A DNA stretch of 64,000 bases from Brevibacillus composti (lineage in GTDB: Bacteria; Bacillota; Bacilli; Brevibacillales; Brevibacillaceae): assembly GCF_016406105.1 (NCBI RefSeq), contig NZ_CP066308.1:205001-269000 (forward strand). Reading direction: 5' to 3'. A program made the translations under genes and the position numbers. The notes under the pieces were generated by a model. That model ran no database searches and was not told the DNA's origin. It worked only from the letters and a program-made list of their open reading frames with translations. This document shows, piece after piece, positions 47,197-58,989 of the stretch (the first letter of the stretch is position 1; each line of letters opens with the position of its first letter).

Positions 47197-47238
47197 CAAC
47201 AGTAAAGCATGTGGAGATAAGCACAGGAGGTGGCACAA

Positions 47239-47868
47239 ATGACCAAAGGAATCTTAGGCAGAAAGCTTGGTATGACCCAAGTTTTTGGTCCGAACGGCAC
47301 GGCGATCGCTGTTACCGTCATCGAAGCAGGTCCTTGCGTAGTACTGCAAAAGAAGGATCAAGACAACGATGGATACGAAGCTATCCAAATCGGTTTCGAA
47401 GACAAAAAAGAACATCGCGCCAACAAGCCTGAAAAAGGACACGCAGCGAAAGCGAACACTGCACCTAAGCGCTTCATTCGCGAAATTCGCGGAGTTAACC
47501 TCGGCGAGTACGAGGTAGGTCAAGAGTTGAAAGTTGATATTTTTGCCGCAGGAGAGTCTGTTGACGTAGCCGGCGTAACCAAAGGAAAAGGGTTCCAAGG
47601 CGCAATCAAACGTCACAACCAAAGCCGCGGTCCGATGTCTCACGGTTCCCGTTACCATCGTGGCCCAGGTTCTCTCGGTGCGGTTGACCCGGCTCGCGTA
47701 TTTAAGGGTCAATCCCTGCCAGGTCAAATGGGTGGCGACAACGTAACCATTCAAAACCTGGAAGTGATCAAGGTAGATGCGGATCGCAACCTGATTCTGG
47801 TGAAAGGCTCCGTGCCTGGCCCGAAAAATAGCGTCGTTCTTGTTTCTACGGCTGTCAAGCAGAAATAG
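47239..47868 (+). CDS. rplC: 50S ribosomal protein L3
   Basis: A 209-residue protein near the peptidyl transferase centre, [20 protein letters not shown], with the conserved [22 protein letters not shown] loop (split [12 protein letters not shown] / SRGPMSHGS). The ATG at 47239 is 8 bases after AGGAGG; the GTG at 47230 is part of that site. Confidence 0.97.
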   Translation: MTKGILGRKLGMTQVFGPNGTAIAVTVIEAGPCVVLQKKDQDNDGYEAIQIGFEDKKEHRANKPEKGHAAKANTAPKRFIREIRGVNLGEYEVGQELKVDIFAAGESVDVAGVTKGKGFQGAIKRHNQSRGPMSHGSRYHRGPGSLGAVDPARVFKGQSLPGQMGGDNVTIQNLEVIKVDADRNLILVKGSVPGPKNSVVLVSTAVKQK

Positions 47869-47888
47869 TAAGGAAAGGAGGAACTGAC

Positions 47889-48512
47889 ATGCCAAAAGTA
47901 GCTCTTTACAATCAAGCTGGTTCGCAAGTAGGCGAAATTGAACTGGCTGACAGTGTATTCGGCATCGAGCCTAACAACGCTGTTCTTTTCGATGCAATCG
48001 TTATGCAACAAGCGTCCCAACGCCAAGGTACGCATGACGTAAAGAACCGTTCTGAAGTTCGTGGTGGCGGTCGCAAACCGTGGCGTCAAAAAGGCACCGG
48101 TCGCGCTCGTCAAGGTTCCATTCGCTCTCCGCAATGGAAAGGTGGCGGTGTCGTATTCGGACCAACCCCACGCAAATACGGATACAAACTGAACCGTAAA
48201 GTTCGTCGTCTGGCGCTGAAATCCGCGCTGTCCACGAAGGTTCAAAACAACGAACTCTTGGTGCTGGATGCGCTGAACATCGCCGCTCCAAAAACCAAAG
48301 ACATGGCTGCTGTTCTCAGCAACCTGAAAGCTGATCGCAAAGTGCTGATCGTAACCTCCGAGTTCGATCAAAACGTAGCGCTCTCTTCCCGCAACATCCC
48401 AGGCACGAAGATGGTTGATGCAGCTGGCATTAACGTTCTGGATCTGGTTTCGGCCGACAAAGTAATCGTAACGAAAGATGCGATTGCGAAAGTAGAGGAG
48501 GTGCTCGCCTAA
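47889..48512 (+). CDS. rplD: 50S ribosomal protein L4
   Basis: A 207-residue exit-tunnel protein. The extended loop [20 protein letters not shown] lies near residues 60-79. In Gammaproteobacteria L4 also regulates the S10 operon; this is not established for Bacillales. Its stop overlaps rplW (TAATG). Confidence 0.96.
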   Translation: MPKVALYNQAGSQVGEIELADSVFGIEPNNAVLFDAIVMQQASQRQGTHDVKNRSEVRGGGRKPWRQKGTGRARQGSIRSPQWKGGGVVFGPTPRKYGYKLNRKVRRLALKSALSTKVQNNELLVLDALNIAAPKTKDMAAVLSNLKADRKVLIVTSEFDQNVALSSRNIPGTKMVDAAGINVLDLVSADKVIVTKDAIAKVEEVLA

Positions 48513-48802
48513 TGAAGAGCCTTCACGACATTATCAAGCGCCCTATCATTACGGAGCGCACCACAGACATGATGGCTGAGAAGAAGTACGTATTCGAAGT
48601 GCCGCTCAAAGCCAACAAAACAGAAATCAAGCAAGCCGTTGAGAAAGTTTTCGGCGTAAAAGTGGAAGCAGTCAACACCGTGCGTGTGCCTGCGAAACCA
48701 AAGCGCTACGGCAAATATTCCGGTTACACCTCTGAGTGGAAAAAAGCGATTGTGAAGCTGACAGAAGACAGCAAAGAGCTGGCTTTCTACGAAGGCGTAT
48801 AA
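48512..48802 (+). CDS. rplW: 50S ribosomal protein L23
   Basis: A 96-residue protein at the tunnel exit, docking site for trigger factor and [20 protein letters not shown] opens it, and [18 protein letters not shown] marks the extended loop. It shares one base with the stop of rplD, so translation is coupled. Confidence 0.96.
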   Translation: MKSLHDIIKRPIITERTTDMMAEKKYVFEVPLKANKTEIKQAVEKVFGVKVEAVNTVRVPAKPKRYGKYSGYTSEWKKAIVKLTEDSKELAFYEGV

Positions 48803-48835
48803 CCACGACGACTACCGAAAAGGAGGGAATTTTAA

Positions 48836-49666
48836 ATGGGTATCAAAAAGTTTAAACCGACTTCTCCTGGTCGTCGCCAAATGACGGTTTCTACATTCGA
48901 GGAGATCACCACATCGACTCCCGAAAAATCCCTGTTGGCGCCTCTTAGCAAGAAAGCTGGACGCAACAATCACGGGAAAATTACCGTTCGTCATCACGGT
49001 GGCGGTCATAAACGCAAATATCGCATTATCGACTTCAAACGGAACAAGGATGGCATCGTAGGTCGCGTAGCTACGATCGAATACGATCCAAACCGTTCCG
49101 CAAACATCGCTCTGATCAACTATCTGGACGGCGAAAAGCGCTACATCATCGCTCCGCATGGCCTGAAAGTTGGCGATGAGATCGTTTCCGGTCCTGATGC
49201 TGACATCAAAACTGGTAACGCACTGCCGCTGGCAAACATTCCAGTAGGTACGACGATTCACAACATCGAGCTGAAGCCTGGCAAAGGCGGACAATTGGTT
49301 CGCGCAGCTGGTTCCTCCGCTCAATTGCTGGGTCGTGACGGAGACTTCGTTATCGTTCGTCTGTCCTCCGGTGAAACTCGCCGCATCCACAACGTATGCC
49401 GCGCAACCATCGGTCAAGTGGGCAACATCGACCACGAGCTCCTGAACATTGGTAAAGCTGGCCGTTCCCGTTGGTTGGGTATCCGTCCAACTGTGCGTGG
49501 TAGCGTAATGAACCCGAACGATCACCCGCACGGTGGTGGTGAAGGTCGCGCTCCGATCGGACGTAAAGCGCCTGTTACTCCTTGGGGCAAACCGACTCTG
49601 GGCCTCAAAACCCGCAAGAAGAAAAACAAATCCGATCAATATATCATCCGTCGCCGCAAGAAGTAA
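48836..49666 (+). CDS. rplB: 50S ribosomal protein L2
   Basis: A 276-residue protein needed for subunit joining and peptidyl transfer. [16 protein letters not shown] and the conserved [20 protein letters not shown] (with the key His near residue 229) are present. The ATG follows AAGGAGGG. Confidence 0.97.
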   Translation: MGIKKFKPTSPGRRQMTVSTFEEITTSTPEKSLLAPLSKKAGRNNHGKITVRHHGGGHKRKYRIIDFKRNKDGIVGRVATIEYDPNRSANIALINYLDGEKRYIIAPHGLKVGDEIVSGPDADIKTGNALPLANIPVGTTIHNIELKPGKGGQLVRAAGSSAQLLGRDGDFVIVRLSSGETRRIHNVCRATIGQVGNIDHELLNIGKAGRSRWLGIRPTVRGSVMNPNDHPHGGGEGRAPIGRKAPVTPWGKPTLGLKTRKKKNKSDQYIIRRRKK

Positions 49667-49715
49667 GGCAGGGTGAGACAATAACCGAACGCCTTTGGCG
49701 AAGGGAGGTTCACAC

Positions 49716-49997
49716 ATGGGTCGCAGTTTGAAAAAGGGTCCTTTCGTAGATGATCACTTGATGAAAAAAGTTGAAGTTCTGAACGAAAAGAACGAAAAAC
49801 GCGTGGTGAAAACCTGGTCTCGTCGCTCCACCATTTTCCCTGAGTTCGTAGGACACACGTTTGCTGTCTATGACGGCCGCAAACATGTACCGGTCTACGT
49901 AACAGAAGATATGGTGGGTCATAAACTGGGTGAATTTGCACCAACTCGTACCTTCAAGGGTCACGTCGACAACGACAAGAAATCCAAGAAGCGCTAA
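49716..49997 (+). CDS. rpsS: 30S ribosomal protein S19
   Basis: A 93-residue protein of the 30S head, [19 protein letters not shown], with [20 protein letters not shown]. The ATG at 49716 follows AAGGGAGGTT; upstream in-frame starts are excluded by that site. Confidence 0.97.
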   Translation: MGRSLKKGPFVDDHLMKKVEVLNEKNEKRVVKTWSRRSTIFPEFVGHTFAVYDGRKHVPVYVTEDMVGHKLGEFAPTRTFKGHVDNDKKSKKR

Positions 49998-50026
49998 TTT
50001 TCTCTTGACAGAGAGGAGGTACAAAG

Positions 50027-50359
50027 ATGGAAGCTAAAGCTGTTGCTCGCTATATTCGCATTGCCCCTCGCAAAGTTCGCCTGGTTGTGGACTTGATCCG
50101 AGGAAAGCAAGTAGGTGAGGCACTGGCGATCCTGAAACATACGCCGAAAGCTGCTTCTCCGGTAGTGGAGAAACTCCTGAAATCGGCGATCGCTAACGCT
50201 GAGCATAACTATGAAATGGATCCGAACGGACTTGTTGTAGGAAAAATCTTTGTGGACCAAGGTCCGACATTGAAACGTTTCCGCCCGCGTGCGATGGGTC
50301 GCGCAAGCCGCATCCACAAGCGCACCAGCCACATCACCGTGGTACTAAACGAGAAATAA
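50027..50359 (+). CDS. rplV: 50S ribosomal protein L22
   Basis: A 110-residue tunnel protein, [21 protein letters not shown], ending with the conserved [17 protein letters not shown]. Its beta-hairpin (about 80-100) is where macrolide-resistance deletions occur; it is complete here. The ATG follows GAGGAGGT. Confidence 0.97.
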   Translation: MEAKAVARYIRIAPRKVRLVVDLIRGKQVGEALAILKHTPKAASPVVEKLLKSAIANAEHNYEMDPNGLVVGKIFVDQGPTLKRFRPRAMGRASRIHKRTSHITVVLNEK

Positions 50360-50372
50360 GGAGGGATTACGT

Positions 50373-51035
50373 GTGGGTCAAAAGGTAAGCCCGGTAGGTC
50401 TTCGCATCGGCATTATCCGCGACTGGGAGTCCAAATGGTTCGCTGACAAGGACTTCGCAGCTCTGTTGCACGAAGACCTGAGAATCCGCAAATTTGTAAA
50501 AGGGCGTCTGAAAGATGCTGCTGTTTCTACCATCGAAATCGAACGTGCAGCTAACCGCGTAAACGTTACGATTCACACCGCTAAGCCTGGCATGGTAATC
50601 GGTAAAGGTGGCTCAGAAGTTGAAGTTCTGCGCAAATCTCTCACCGAATTGACTGGCAAGCGTGTACACATCAACATCAACGAAGTGAAAAAACCTGATC
50701 TGGATGCTACGCTGGTAGCTGAAAATATCGCTCGTCAACTGGAAAACCGTATTTCTTTCCGCCGTGCGCAAAAGCAATCGATCACTCGTACGCTGCGCGC
50801 AGGTGCAAAAGGAATCAAAACTCTGGTCAGCGGTCGTCTTGGCGGAGCTGACATTGCGCGTTCTGAAGGTTACAGCGAAGGTACTGTTCCGCTTCATACG
50901 CTCCGTGCTGACATCGACTACGGTACAGCCGAAGCACACACCACTTATGGCCGCATCGGCGTAAAAGTGTGGATCTACCGTGGAGAAGTCCTTCCTACGA
51001 GAAAGAACGTAGCGACTGAGGAAGGAGGCAAATAA
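50373..51035 (+). CDS. rpsC: 30S ribosomal protein S3
   Basis: A 220-residue protein at the mRNA entry with helicase activity on the ribosome. [20 protein letters not shown] begins at GTG 50373 after AAGGAGGGA. A KH domain surrounds [12 protein letters not shown] near residue 73. Confidence 0.97.
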   Translation: MGQKVSPVGLRIGIIRDWESKWFADKDFAALLHEDLRIRKFVKGRLKDAAVSTIEIERAANRVNVTIHTAKPGMVIGKGGSEVEVLRKSLTELTGKRVHININEVKKPDLDATLVAENIARQLENRISFRRAQKQSITRTLRAGAKGIKTLVSGRLGGADIARSEGYSEGTVPLHTLRADIDYGTAEAHTTYGRIGVKVWIYRGEVLPTRKNVATEEGGK

Positions 51036-51037
51036 AC

Positions 51038-51472
51038 ATGTTAACGCCAAAACGCGTGAAACACCGCAAACAGCACCGCGGAAAAATGGCTGGTAACGCA
51101 AAAGGCGGTACCACTGTTGCTTTCGGTGAATACGGTCTGCAAGCTCTCGAGCCAGCATGGGTAACCAACCGCCAAATCGAGGCTGCCCGTATTGCGATGA
51201 CTCGTTACATCCGCCGTGGCGGTAAAGTATGGATCAAAATTTTCCCTGACAAACCAGTAACGCAAAAGCCGCTTGAAGTACGGATGGGTTCCGGTAAAGG
51301 TTCTCCTGAGTACTGGGTTGCGGTAGTAAAGCCTGGCAAGATCATGTTTGAACTTGCTGGCGTATCCGAAGAAGTCGCTCGCGAGGCTATGCGCCTGGCA
51401 ATGCACAAACTGCCTATCAAGTGCAAGTTCGTGAAGCGGGAAGAAGTGGGTGGTGACGCACATGAAGGCTAA
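51038..51472 (+). CDS. rplP: 50S ribosomal protein L16
   Basis: A 144-residue protein that positions A-site t[22 protein letters not shown]. Conserved [19 protein letters not shown] lies near 82-100. The start is two bases after the rpsC stop; the end overlaps rpmC by 11 bases. Confidence 0.97.
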   Translation: MLTPKRVKHRKQHRGKMAGNAKGGTTVAFGEYGLQALEPAWVTNRQIEAARIAMTRYIRRGGKVWIKIFPDKPVTQKPLEVRMGSGKGSPEYWVAVVKPGKIMFELAGVSEEVAREAMRLAMHKLPIKCKFVKREEVGGDAHEG

Positions 51473-51659
51473 TGAGTTCCGCAATCTGACCACTGCCGAG
51501 ATCGAACAAAACGTTGCTTCCTTGAAAGAAGAGCTGTTCAACCTTCGTTTCCAGCTGGCTACTGGTCAACTCGAAACCACGTCTCGCATTAAACAAGTGC
51601 GTAAGGATATTGCTCGTGCGAAAACCGTCCTGCGCCAAAGAGAATTAGGGATCGGCTAA
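51462..51659 (+). CDS. rpmC: 50S ribosomal protein L29
   Basis: A 65-residue helical hairpin protein, [18 protein letters not shown]...[20 protein letters not shown]. The ATG at 51462 gives the family start and overlaps rplP; the GTG at 51450 in frame would add four residues and is not supported. Confidence 0.95.
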   Translation: MKANEFRNLTTAEIEQNVASLKEELFNLRFQLATGQLETTSRIKQVRKDIARAKTVLRQRELGIG

Positions 51660-51680
51660 TAACAGGAAGGAGGTTCGAAC

Positions 51681-51947
51681 ATGACCGCAGAACGCAAAAT
51701 GCGTAGAACCATGGTAGGTCGCGTTGTATCCGACAAAATGGATAAAACCATCGTTGTCCTGGTTGAGACCTACAAAAAACACACGCTGTACGGCAAACGT
51801 GTGAAATACTCCAAAAAGTTCAAGGCTCACGACGAGAACAACTCTGCGAAAATCGGCGATATCGTGGAAATCATGGAAACTCGCCCACTGTCCAAGGACA
51901 AGTGCTTCCGCTTGGTTCGTATCGTTGAAGAGGCAGTCATTGTATAA
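51681..51947 (+). CDS. rpsQ: 30S ribosomal protein S17
   Basis: An 88-residue primary 16S-binding protein of OB fold, with [19 protein letters not shown] at the N-terminus and [18 protein letters not shown] towards the end. The ATG follows GGAAGGAGGTT. Confidence 0.97.
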   Translation: MTAERKMRRTMVGRVVSDKMDKTIVVLVETYKKHTLYGKRVKYSKKFKAHDENNSAKIGDIVEIMETRPLSKDKCFRLVRIVEEAVIV

Positions 51948-51989
51948 CTCAGATTTTCGGGTAAACACATCCGAAAGGAGGAACAGTAA

Positions 51990-52358
51990 ATGATCCAAAC
52001 TCAATCGAGATTGGCTGTTGCTGACAACTCCGGTGCAAAAGAACTGATGTGCATCAAGGTTCTGGGTGGATCCGGTCGCAAAACGGCGAACATCGGTGAT
52101 GTTATCGTATGCTCCGTCAAATCCGCTACACCCGGTGGCGTTGTCAAGAAAGGCCAAGTAGTTAAAGCGGTTGTCGTTCGCAGCAAGCGTGGCGTTCGCC
52201 GCCCGGATGGCTCTTACATCCGTTTCGACGAAAACGCAGCGGTAATCATCAAGGATGATCAATCTCCTCGTGGTACTCGTATTTTTGGACCGGTAGCACG
52301 TGAACTTCGTGAAAAAGACTTCATGAAGATCATCTCCCTGGCTCCTGAGGTTATCTAA
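51990..52358 (+). CDS. rplN: 50S ribosomal protein L14
   Basis: A 122-residue intersubunit-bridge protein, [20 protein letters not shown], with the conserved [21 protein letters not shown] near residue 75. It ends [12 protein letters not shown] as usual. The ATG follows AAAGGAGGAA. Confidence 0.98.
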   Translation: MIQTQSRLAVADNSGAKELMCIKVLGGSGRKTANIGDVIVCSVKSATPGGVVKKGQVVKAVVVRSKRGVRRPDGSYIRFDENAAVIIKDDQSPRGTRIFGPVARELREKDFMKIISLAPEVI

Positions 52359-52407
52359 TTGAACGGAAATACTCTGGTAGTTTGCTCGATAGGAGGTGCA
52401 CCAAGCG

Positions 52408-52722
52408 ATGCACGTTAAGAAAGGCGACACTGTTATCGTAATAACGGGTAAAGACAAGGGTAAAAAAGGTCGCGTTCTCGCTGCTTACCCGAAAAAAGAC
52501 CGCGTCCTGGTAGAAGGTATCAACCTGATCAAGAAGCACTCTCGTCCGTCCCAAACCAATCCGCAAGGCGGCATTGTAACGCAAGAAGCACCGATTCACG
52601 TATCCAACGTTTCCTTGATCGATCCGAAGTCCGGCAAAGCAACACGTATCGGTTACAAGGTACTGGATAACGGCCAAAAAGTTCGGTACGCAAAAAAATC
52701 TGGCGAGGTTATCGACAAGTAG
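52408..52722 (+). CDS. rplX: 50S ribosomal protein L24
   Basis: A 104-residue assembly initiator with a KOW motif, [21 protein letters not shown]. The ATG at 52408 is 11 bases after AGGAGGTG; the GTG at 52396 lies in that site. Conserved [16 protein letters not shown] follows. Confidence 0.96.
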   Translation: MHVKKGDTVIVITGKDKGKKGRVLAAYPKKDRVLVEGINLIKKHSRPSQTNPQGGIVTQEAPIHVSNVSLIDPKSGKATRIGYKVLDNGQKVRYAKKSGEVIDK

Positions 52723-52748
52723 TCAGATTGGAAAGGAGGATGTCCTAG

Positions 52749-53291
52749 ATGGCAGCAAGATTGAAAGAAAAATATCAAAAAGAAATCGTGCCTGGCCTGA
52801 TGAGCAAGTTCGGCTATTCTTCCATCATGCAGGTGCCGAAAGTAGAGAAGATCGTAATCAACATGGGTGTTGGTGAAGCGGTAGGCAACGCCAAGGCGCT
52901 GGACTCTGCTGTGGAAGATTTGCAAACGATCTCTGGTCAAAAACCAGTAGTTACTCGTGCGAAGAACTCCATCGCCGGTTTCAAACTGCGTGAAGGTATG
53001 GCAATCGGTGCGAAAGTGACATTGCGCGGTGAGCGTATGTACCACTTCCTCGACAAGCTGATGAACGTATCTCTTCCGCGTGTTCGTGACTTCCGCGGTG
53101 TATCTTCCAAAGCGTTCGACGGTCGCGGCAACTACACGCTCGGTCTGAAAGAACAGCTGATCTTCCCGGAGATCGAGTACGATAAAATCGACAAAGTTCG
53201 CGGTATGGACATCGTAATCGTCACTTCCGCGAAAACAGACGAGGAAGCTCGTGAACTGCTGACTCAAATGGGTATGCCATTCCGTAAATAA
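52749..53291 (+). CDS. rplE: 50S ribosomal protein L5
   Basis: A 180-residue 5S-rRNA-binding protein, with [19 protein letters not shown] near residue 38 and [20 protein letters not shown] near 128. The ATG follows AAAGGAGGA. Length is typical. Confidence 0.97.
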   Translation: MAARLKEKYQKEIVPGLMSKFGYSSIMQVPKVEKIVINMGVGEAVGNAKALDSAVEDLQTISGQKPVVTRAKNSIAGFKLREGMAIGAKVTLRGERMYHFLDKLMNVSLPRVRDFRGVSSKAFDGRGNYTLGLKEQLIFPEIEYDKIDKVRGMDIVIVTSAKTDEEARELLTQMGMPFRK

Positions 53292-53316
53292 ATCCCCATC
53301 GTAAGGAGGGAAGAAT

Positions 53317-53502
53317 GTGGCAAAGAAATCAATGATCATCAAGCAACAACGGAAGCCGAAGTTTGCGGTGCGTGCTTACACTCGTTGTGAGCGCTGCGGA
53401 CGTCCTCACTCCGTTTTGCGCAAATTCAAACTCTGCCGTATTTGCTTCCGTGAACTTGCTTATAAAGGCCAAATCCCTGGCGTGAAAAAAGCAAGCTGGT
53501 AA
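53317..53502 (+). CDS. rpsN: 30S ribosomal protein S14 type Z
   Basis: A 61-residue zinc-binding S14, with CERC at residues 24-27 and CRIC at 40-43. It is the short zinc form usually found in the spc operon of Gram-positives. It starts at GTG 53317 after AAGGAGGG. Confidence 0.96.
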   Translation: MAKKSMIIKQQRKPKFAVRAYTRCERCGRPHSVLRKFKLCRICFRELAYKGQIPGVKKASW

Positions 53503-53529
53503 TTTGAAACGGGAAGGAGGTTCTCTCTC

Positions 53530-53928
53530 ATGGTTATGACTGATCCAATCGCTGATATGCTTACACGCATTCGCAACGCCAACATGGTTCGCCACGAGAA
53601 AGTGGAGATCCCGGCGTCCACTATCAAAAAAGAAATTGCTCGCATCCTGAAAGAAGAAGGTTTCATCCGTGATGCCGAGTTCGTTGAAGATAACAAACAA
53701 GGGATCATCCGTGTTTTCTTGAAATACGGTGCGAACAATGAGCGCGTTATCACCGGTCTGAAGCGTATCTCCAAGCCGGGTCTGCGCGTGTACGCAAAAA
53801 GCAATGAGATTCCAAAAGTTCTTGGCGGTCTGGGTGTAGCCCTGATCTCTACGTCCGCGGGCGTAATGACCGACAAGCAAGCTCGCCAAGCTCACGTAGG
53901 CGGAGAAGTTCTCGCATACGTTTGGTAA
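53530..53928 (+). CDS. rpsH: 30S ribosomal protein S8
   Basis: A 132-residue primary 16S-binding protein, [20 protein letters not shown], with the conserved [20 protein letters not shown] near the C-terminus. In other bacteria S8 represses the spc operon; the rplE region here shows no obvious S8 site. The ATG follows GGAAGGAGG. Confidence 0.97.
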   Translation: MVMTDPIADMLTRIRNANMVRHEKVEIPASTIKKEIARILKEEGFIRDAEFVEDNKQGIIRVFLKYGANNERVITGLKRISKPGLRVYAKSNEIPKVLGGLGVALISTSAGVMTDKQARQAHVGGEVLAYVW

Positions 53929-53961
53929 TTACTGATTGAAATAGCACAGGAGGTGCACCAC

Positions 53962-54498
53962 ATGTCTCGTGTCGGTAGAAAACCGATCGTGGTCCCTGCA
54001 GGCGTTACCCTCACTCTGAACGGTACGGAGCTGACGGTAAAAGGCCCTAAGGGTCAACTCGTTCGTAACTTCCATCCGGATATCACTATCAACATTAGCG
54101 AAAACGAAGTCAACATAGAACGCCCGAGCGACAACAAGCTGCACCGCTCTCTCCATGGTACGACTCGTGCCCTGGTTGCGAATATGGTAAAAGGCGTATC
54201 CGAAGGCTTTACTCGTACACTGGAGCTGGTAGGTGTAGGTTACCGTGCTGCCAAAGCAGGTAATGGCGTTACACTTTCCCTCGGTTTCTCTCATCCAGTT
54301 GAAGTAACACCGGAAGCTGGTCTGGAAATCGAAGTGCCGAACCAAACCACGCTGATCGTAAAAGGTATCGATAAAGAGCGCGTAGGCCAACTCGCGTCTG
54401 AAATTCGCGCCCTCCGCAAACCTGAGCCGTACAAAGGCAAAGGGATCAAGTACAGCGACGAAGTGGTTCGCCGCAAAGAGGGTAAAAAAGGTAAATAA
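53962..54498 (+). CDS. rplF: 50S ribosomal protein L6
   Basis: A 178-residue protein near the factor-binding site, [19 protein letters not shown], with the C-terminal [21 protein letters not shown]. The ATG at 53962 follows AGGAGGTG; the GTG and ATG-like codons upstream are in that site. Confidence 0.97.
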   Translation: MSRVGRKPIVVPAGVTLTLNGTELTVKGPKGQLVRNFHPDITINISENEVNIERPSDNKLHRSLHGTTRALVANMVKGVSEGFTRTLELVGVGYRAAKAGNGVTLSLGFSHPVEVTPEAGLEIEVPNQTTLIVKGIDKERVGQLASEIRALRKPEPYKGKGIKYSDEVVRRKEGKKGK

Positions 54499-54531
54499 GC
54501 TTCGTAGTTTTATGAGAAGGGAGGCCGCGTA

Positions 54532-54894
54532 ATGTTTACCAAAGCTGATAAAAACAAAGCTCGGAAAAAACGCCATCTGCGCATTCGCAAGCGCCTGGCT
54601 GGTACTGCTGTACGTCCGCGTCTGAACGTATTCCGTTCTTCCAAGCACATCTATGCTCAAGTAATCGACGATGCTACCGGTACTACACTGGCACAAGCAT
54701 CCTCTCTGGATAAAGAGCTGGGCCTGAAAAACGGTGCGAACGTGGAAGCGGCAGCTGCAGTAGGTACACTGATTGCAAAACGTGCACAAGAAAAAGGTCT
54801 GAACGATGTCGTGTTCGACCGTGGCGGATACATTTATCATGGACGCATTAAAGCACTCGCAGAAGCAGCTCGTGAAGCTGGCCTGCAATTCTAG
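54532..54894 (+). CDS. rplR: 50S ribosomal protein L18
   Basis: A 120-residue 5S-rRNA-binding protein, with [20 protein letters not shown] near the N-terminus and [20 protein letters not shown] at the end. The ATG follows GGGAGGCC. Confidence 0.97.
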   Translation: MFTKADKNKARKKRHLRIRKRLAGTAVRPRLNVFRSSKHIYAQVIDDATGTTLAQASSLDKELGLKNGANVEAAAAVGTLIAKRAQEKGLNDVVFDRGGYIYHGRIKALAEAAREAGLQF

Positions 54895-54912
54895 CAACAA
54901 GGAGGGAAAGGA

Positions 54913-55410
54913 ATGCGTATCGACTCTAGCAAATTAGAGCTGGAAGAAAAAGTTGTCGCCGTTAACCGTGTTGCGAAAACGGTTAAAGGTGGACGTCGTA
55001 TGAGCTTCAGCGCGCTTGTGGTAGTCGGCGACCGCAACGGTCACGTAGGCGCTGGTATGGGGAAAGCCCAAGAAGTACCGGATGCCATTCGCAAGGCGAT
55101 TGACGACGCTAAGAAAAAACTGATCCGTGTACCGATGAAAGGAACAACCATTCCTCATGAAGTGTTGTGCCACTTCGGTTCCGGTAAAGTTCTGATCAAA
55201 CCGGCTTCGGAAGGTACTGGAGTAATCGCAGGTGGACCTGTACGTGCCGTACTGGAGCTTGCCGGTGTAGGAGACGTACTCAGCAAGTCTCTCGGTTCCA
55301 ACAACCCCATCAACATGGTCAACGCTACGCTGGAAGGCCTCAGCCGTCTGAAAACAGCGGAAGACGTCGCGAAATTGCGCGGTAAGACTGTTGACGAGTT
55401 GTTGGGTTAA
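54913..55410 (+). CDS. rpsE: 30S ribosomal protein S5
   Basis: A 165-residue decoding-fidelity protein. [21 protein letters not shown] near residue 18 is the spectinomycin loop and is complete. [20 protein letters not shown] lies near the end. The ATG follows AAGGAGGG. Confidence 0.97.
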   Translation: MRIDSSKLELEEKVVAVNRVAKTVKGGRRMSFSALVVVGDRNGHVGAGMGKAQEVPDAIRKAIDDAKKKLIRVPMKGTTIPHEVLCHFGSGKVLIKPASEGTGVIAGGPVRAVLELAGVGDVLSKSLGSNNPINMVNATLEGLSRLKTAEDVAKLRGKTVDELLG

Positions 55411-55426
55411 TAAGGAGGGAAATGAC

Positions 55427-55612
55427 ATGGCAAAATTGCAAATTACCCTCAAGCGCAGCCTGATCGGCCGCACTGTCGATCAAAAAGAAACGGTCAAAGC
55501 ACTGGGTCTCCGTAAAATCAACCACTCTGTGGTGAAAGAAGACAACGCAGCGATCCGCGGCATGGTCTTCAAAGTGAAGCACCTGGTTGAAGTGAAAGAA
55601 GTAGAAGCGTAA
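55427..55612 (+). CDS. rpmD: 50S ribosomal protein L30
   Basis: A 61-residue protein, [15 protein letters not shown]...[15 protein letters not shown]. The ATG at 55427 follows AAGGAGGG; a longer frame upstream overlaps rpsE and is ignored. Confidence 0.96.
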   Translation: MAKLQITLKRSLIGRTVDQKETVKALGLRKINHSVVKEDNAAIRGMVFKVKHLVEVKEVEA

Positions 55613-55645
55613 ACGTTGATTTTATACGGTTAGGAGGTGCAAGGA

Positions 55646-56086
55646 ATGAAATTGCATGAACTGAAACCTGCAGAAGGATCCCGCCACACCCGTAAGCGCG
55701 TTGGTCGCGGTATTGGTAGCGGCACGGGTAAAACAGCTGGTAAAGGTCATAAAGGTCAAAACGCTCGTTCCGGCGGTGGTGTACGTCCAGGATTTGAGGG
55801 TGGTCAAAACCCGCTGTTCCGTCGACTGCCGAAGCGCGGTTTCACCAACATCAGCCGCAAGGAATATGCGGTAGTGAACTTGGATGCATTGAACCGCTTT
55901 GAAGAAGGCACCGTGGTTACACCTGAGCTGTTGAAAGAAACAGGTGTCATCAGCGCACTGCGTGACGGTGTAAAAGTTCTTGCAAACGGTGAACTGAACG
56001 TGAAGCTGACCGTAAAAGCGCACAAGTTCTCCAATGCAGCTGCTGAAAAGATCGCTCAAGTCGGTGGAACAACCGAGGTGATCTAA
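55646..56086 (+). CDS. rplO: 50S ribosomal protein L15
   Basis: A 146-residue late-assembly protein, [20 protein letters not shown], with the Gly-rich [20 protein letters not shown]. The ATG at 55646 is 7 bases after AGGAGGTG. secY begins right at its stop. Confidence 0.97.
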   Translation: MKLHELKPAEGSRHTRKRVGRGIGSGTGKTAGKGHKGQNARSGGGVRPGFEGGQNPLFRRLPKRGFTNISRKEYAVVNLDALNRFEEGTVVTPELLKETGVISALRDGVKVLANGELNVKLTVKAHKFSNAAAEKIAQVGGTTEVI

Positions 56087-57382
56087 TTGTTAGCATCCTT
56101 GACTAACATTTTTAAAATTGGCGACCTCCGTCGTAAGATTTTCTTTACGCTCATGATGTTGGTCGTCTTCCGAATCGGGAGTTTCGTCCCTGCCCCTAAC
56201 GTGAATGTCGAGTTGTTTCAGCAGAACACGAACCACTTGCTGGGGTTGTTAAACACCTTCTCGGGTGGCGCCCTGCAAAACTACTCGATTTTTGCAATGG
56301 GAATCATGCCGTACATTACGGCATCGATTATCATGCAGCTTCTGTCCATGGATGTTGTACCCAAGTTTACGCAATGGGCTCGTGAAGGAGAGGTGGGCCG
56401 GCGCAAGATCGCGACGGTTACACGCTACTTCACCATCGTTCTTGCTCTGATCCAGTCTGTGGGGATGACAATTGGTTTTAACAACATGGCTCCGGGACTG
56501 CTCCAGGATACGTCGATCGGCAGCTATGCGCTGATCGCACTTACCCTGACTGCAGGAACCTCTTTCCTGATGTGGATGGGGGAACAAATTACTGAAAAGG
56601 GCATCGGAAACGGGATCTCGATCATCATCGTTGCCGGTATCGTAGCAAACCTGCCAAATGCAATTACTACGATTTACACAACGCAGTTTACTGATCCTGC
56701 TCAGAACGTGTTCTTTGCCATCGTGAAAATGGTGATTATCCTGCTGGTAATCATCGCGATTATCGTCGGTGTTATTTTCATGCAGCAAGGTGTGCGCAAG
56801 ATTCCAGTGCAATATGCCAAGCGCGTGGTTGGACGCAAAATGTACGGTGGTCAATCCACTCACATTCCGCTGAAAATCAACTCTGCTGGTGTGATTCCTG
56901 TCATCTTCGCCATCTCTCTCGTGATTTTCCCGTCGACCATCGCACAGTTCTGGGTGGATGGATCCGGAACGGGGATTGCCAACTGGATTTATACGCATTT
57001 TCAACCTAGCGCACCGCTTGGGATGACGCTCTATGCGATCTTGATTATCGGTTTCACGTATTTCTACACCTTTGTGCAGATTAATCCTGTGCAACTGGCG
57101 GAGAATATGAGGAAAAACGGCGGTTACATTCCAGGTATCCGGCCCGGTAAAAACACCGAGGTGTACATTACCCGTACTTTGAACCGTCTGACATTGGCTG
57201 GCGCCTTGTTCTTGATGACAATTTCCATATTGCCATTCTTCTTCAGCAAGCTGGCCAACCTGCCCCAACAGATCTATATTGGAGGCACGTCTCTCTTGAT
57301 CGTGATCGGGGTCGCCCTGGATACGATGAAGCAGATTGAAAGCCAAATGATCAAGCGCCATTACCAAGGGTTCATTAAGTAA
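56087..57382 (+). CDS. secY: Preprotein translocase subunit SecY
   Basis: A 431-residue channel of the Sec translocon with ten membrane segments. Plug-region and cytoplasmic-loop signatures are seen (SGGALQNYSIFAMGIMPYI; GGYIPGIRPGKNTEVYI). It starts at TTG 56087, immediately after the rplO stop, with GAGGTGA as ribosome site. Its partner SecE is encoded at 19.2 kb. Confidence 0.97.
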   Translation: MLASLTNIFKIGDLRRKIFFTLMMLVVFRIGSFVPAPNVNVELFQQNTNHLLGLLNTFSGGALQNYSIFAMGIMPYITASIIMQLLSMDVVPKFTQWAREGEVGRRKIATVTRYFTIVLALIQSVGMTIGFNNMAPGLLQDTSIGSYALIALTLTAGTSFLMWMGEQITEKGIGNGISIIIVAGIVANLPNAITTIYTTQFTDPAQNVFFAIVKMVIILLVIIAIIVGVIFMQQGVRKIPVQYAKRVVGRKMYGGQSTHIPLKINSAGVIPVIFAISLVIFPSTIAQFWVDGSGTGIANWIYTHFQPSAPLGMTLYAILIIGFTYFYTFVQINPVQLAENMRKNGGYIPGIRPGKNTEVYITRTLNRLTLAGALFLMTISILPFFFSKLANLPQQIYIGGTSLLIVIGVALDTMKQIESQMIKRHYQGFIK

Positions 57383-57392
57383 CCGAGGTAGT

Positions 57393-58115
<723 letters not shown>

Positions 58116-58120
58116 AGTGA

Positions 58121-58867
58121 ATGATCATCCTAAAGTCGAAAGCAGAACTTGAGGTAATGCGCGAAGCCGGTCGGATAGTCGCACTCACCCATCAAGAACT
58201 GGCTAAGGCGATCAAGCCTGGCGTAACGACGAAGCAACTAGACGAATTCGCCGAAACCTTTATCCGCAGCATGGGAGCCATTCCATCGTTTAAAGGCTAC
58301 GGAGGCTTTCCAGGAAGCATCTGTACTTCAGTCAATGAAGAACTCGTACACGGGATCCCAGGGAAACGGGCGTTGCAAGAAGGGGACATCATCAGCATCG
58401 ACATTGGTGCACAGTTTGAAGGATTTCACGGTGACTCTGCTTGGACGTATCCGGTCGGCCAGATTACAGAAGAAGATCAACGTTTGCTGCGAGTAACGGA
58501 AGAGTCGTTGTACAAGGGCCTGGAAAAGGCGATGCCTGGTGCGCGACTGTCCGATATTTCCCACGCGATTCAGGTCCACGCAGAAGCAGCTGGCTTCACT
58601 CTCGTCCGCGAGTATGTGGGGCATGGGATCGGGCAAAACTTGCACGAAGATCCTCAGGTTCCCAACTATGGGCCGCCAGACCGGGGGCCGCGGTTGAAAC
58701 CGGGAATGGTGTTGGCAATCGAACCAATGGTCAATGCCGGCGAACGTTATGTCCGCACTTTGGAGGACAATTGGACGGTTGTAACAGTGGATCGGAAAAG
58801 ATGTGCTCATTTTGAACACACCATCGCGATTACGGAAGATGGCTATGAGATTTTTACAAGGGCGTAG
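58121..58867 (+). CDS. map: Methionine aminopeptidase (type I)
   Basis: A 248-residue dimetal enzyme removing N-terminal Met. Metal ligands sit in [20 protein letters not shown] (two Asp), [18 protein letters not shown] (His) and two Glu near 204 and 235. It begins 5 bases after the adk stop. A decayed KOW gene follows before infA. Confidence 0.96.
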   Translation: MIILKSKAELEVMREAGRIVALTHQELAKAIKPGVTTKQLDEFAETFIRSMGAIPSFKGYGGFPGSICTSVNEELVHGIPGKRALQEGDIISIDIGAQFEGFHGDSAWTYPVGQITEEDQRLLRVTEESLYKGLEKAMPGARLSDISHAIQVHAEAAGFTLVREYVGHGIGQNLHEDPQVPNYGPPDRGPRLKPGMVLAIEPMVNAGERYVRTLEDNWTVVTVDRKRCAHFEHTIAITEDGYEIFTRA

Positions 58868-58930
58868 CTGAGGCACAACGGTCGCTTCGGAATTGTCGTC
58901 CAACGTGTCGACGATAAGTTCGTTCTGTAA
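58868..58930 (+). pseudogene. Remnant of a KOW-domain RNA-binding protein gene (YbzG-like)
   Basis: Directly after the map stop an open stretch of 20 codons encodes LRHNGRFGIVVQRVDDKFVL and ends at TAA (58928-58930). It resembles the KOW core of YbzG-type proteins (GR.xG..xVVI.xVDDRFVLIADG), which in Bacillus lie exactly between map and infA. Start codon, N-terminus and everything after FVL are missing. Family match is from memory of the motif; the position strengthens it. Confidence 0.55.
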
Positions 58931-58989
58931 TGTTTGAACCAAAACTCATGGTCTGACTGAAGCTACACAGCAGAAAGGAGAGTTTGACG

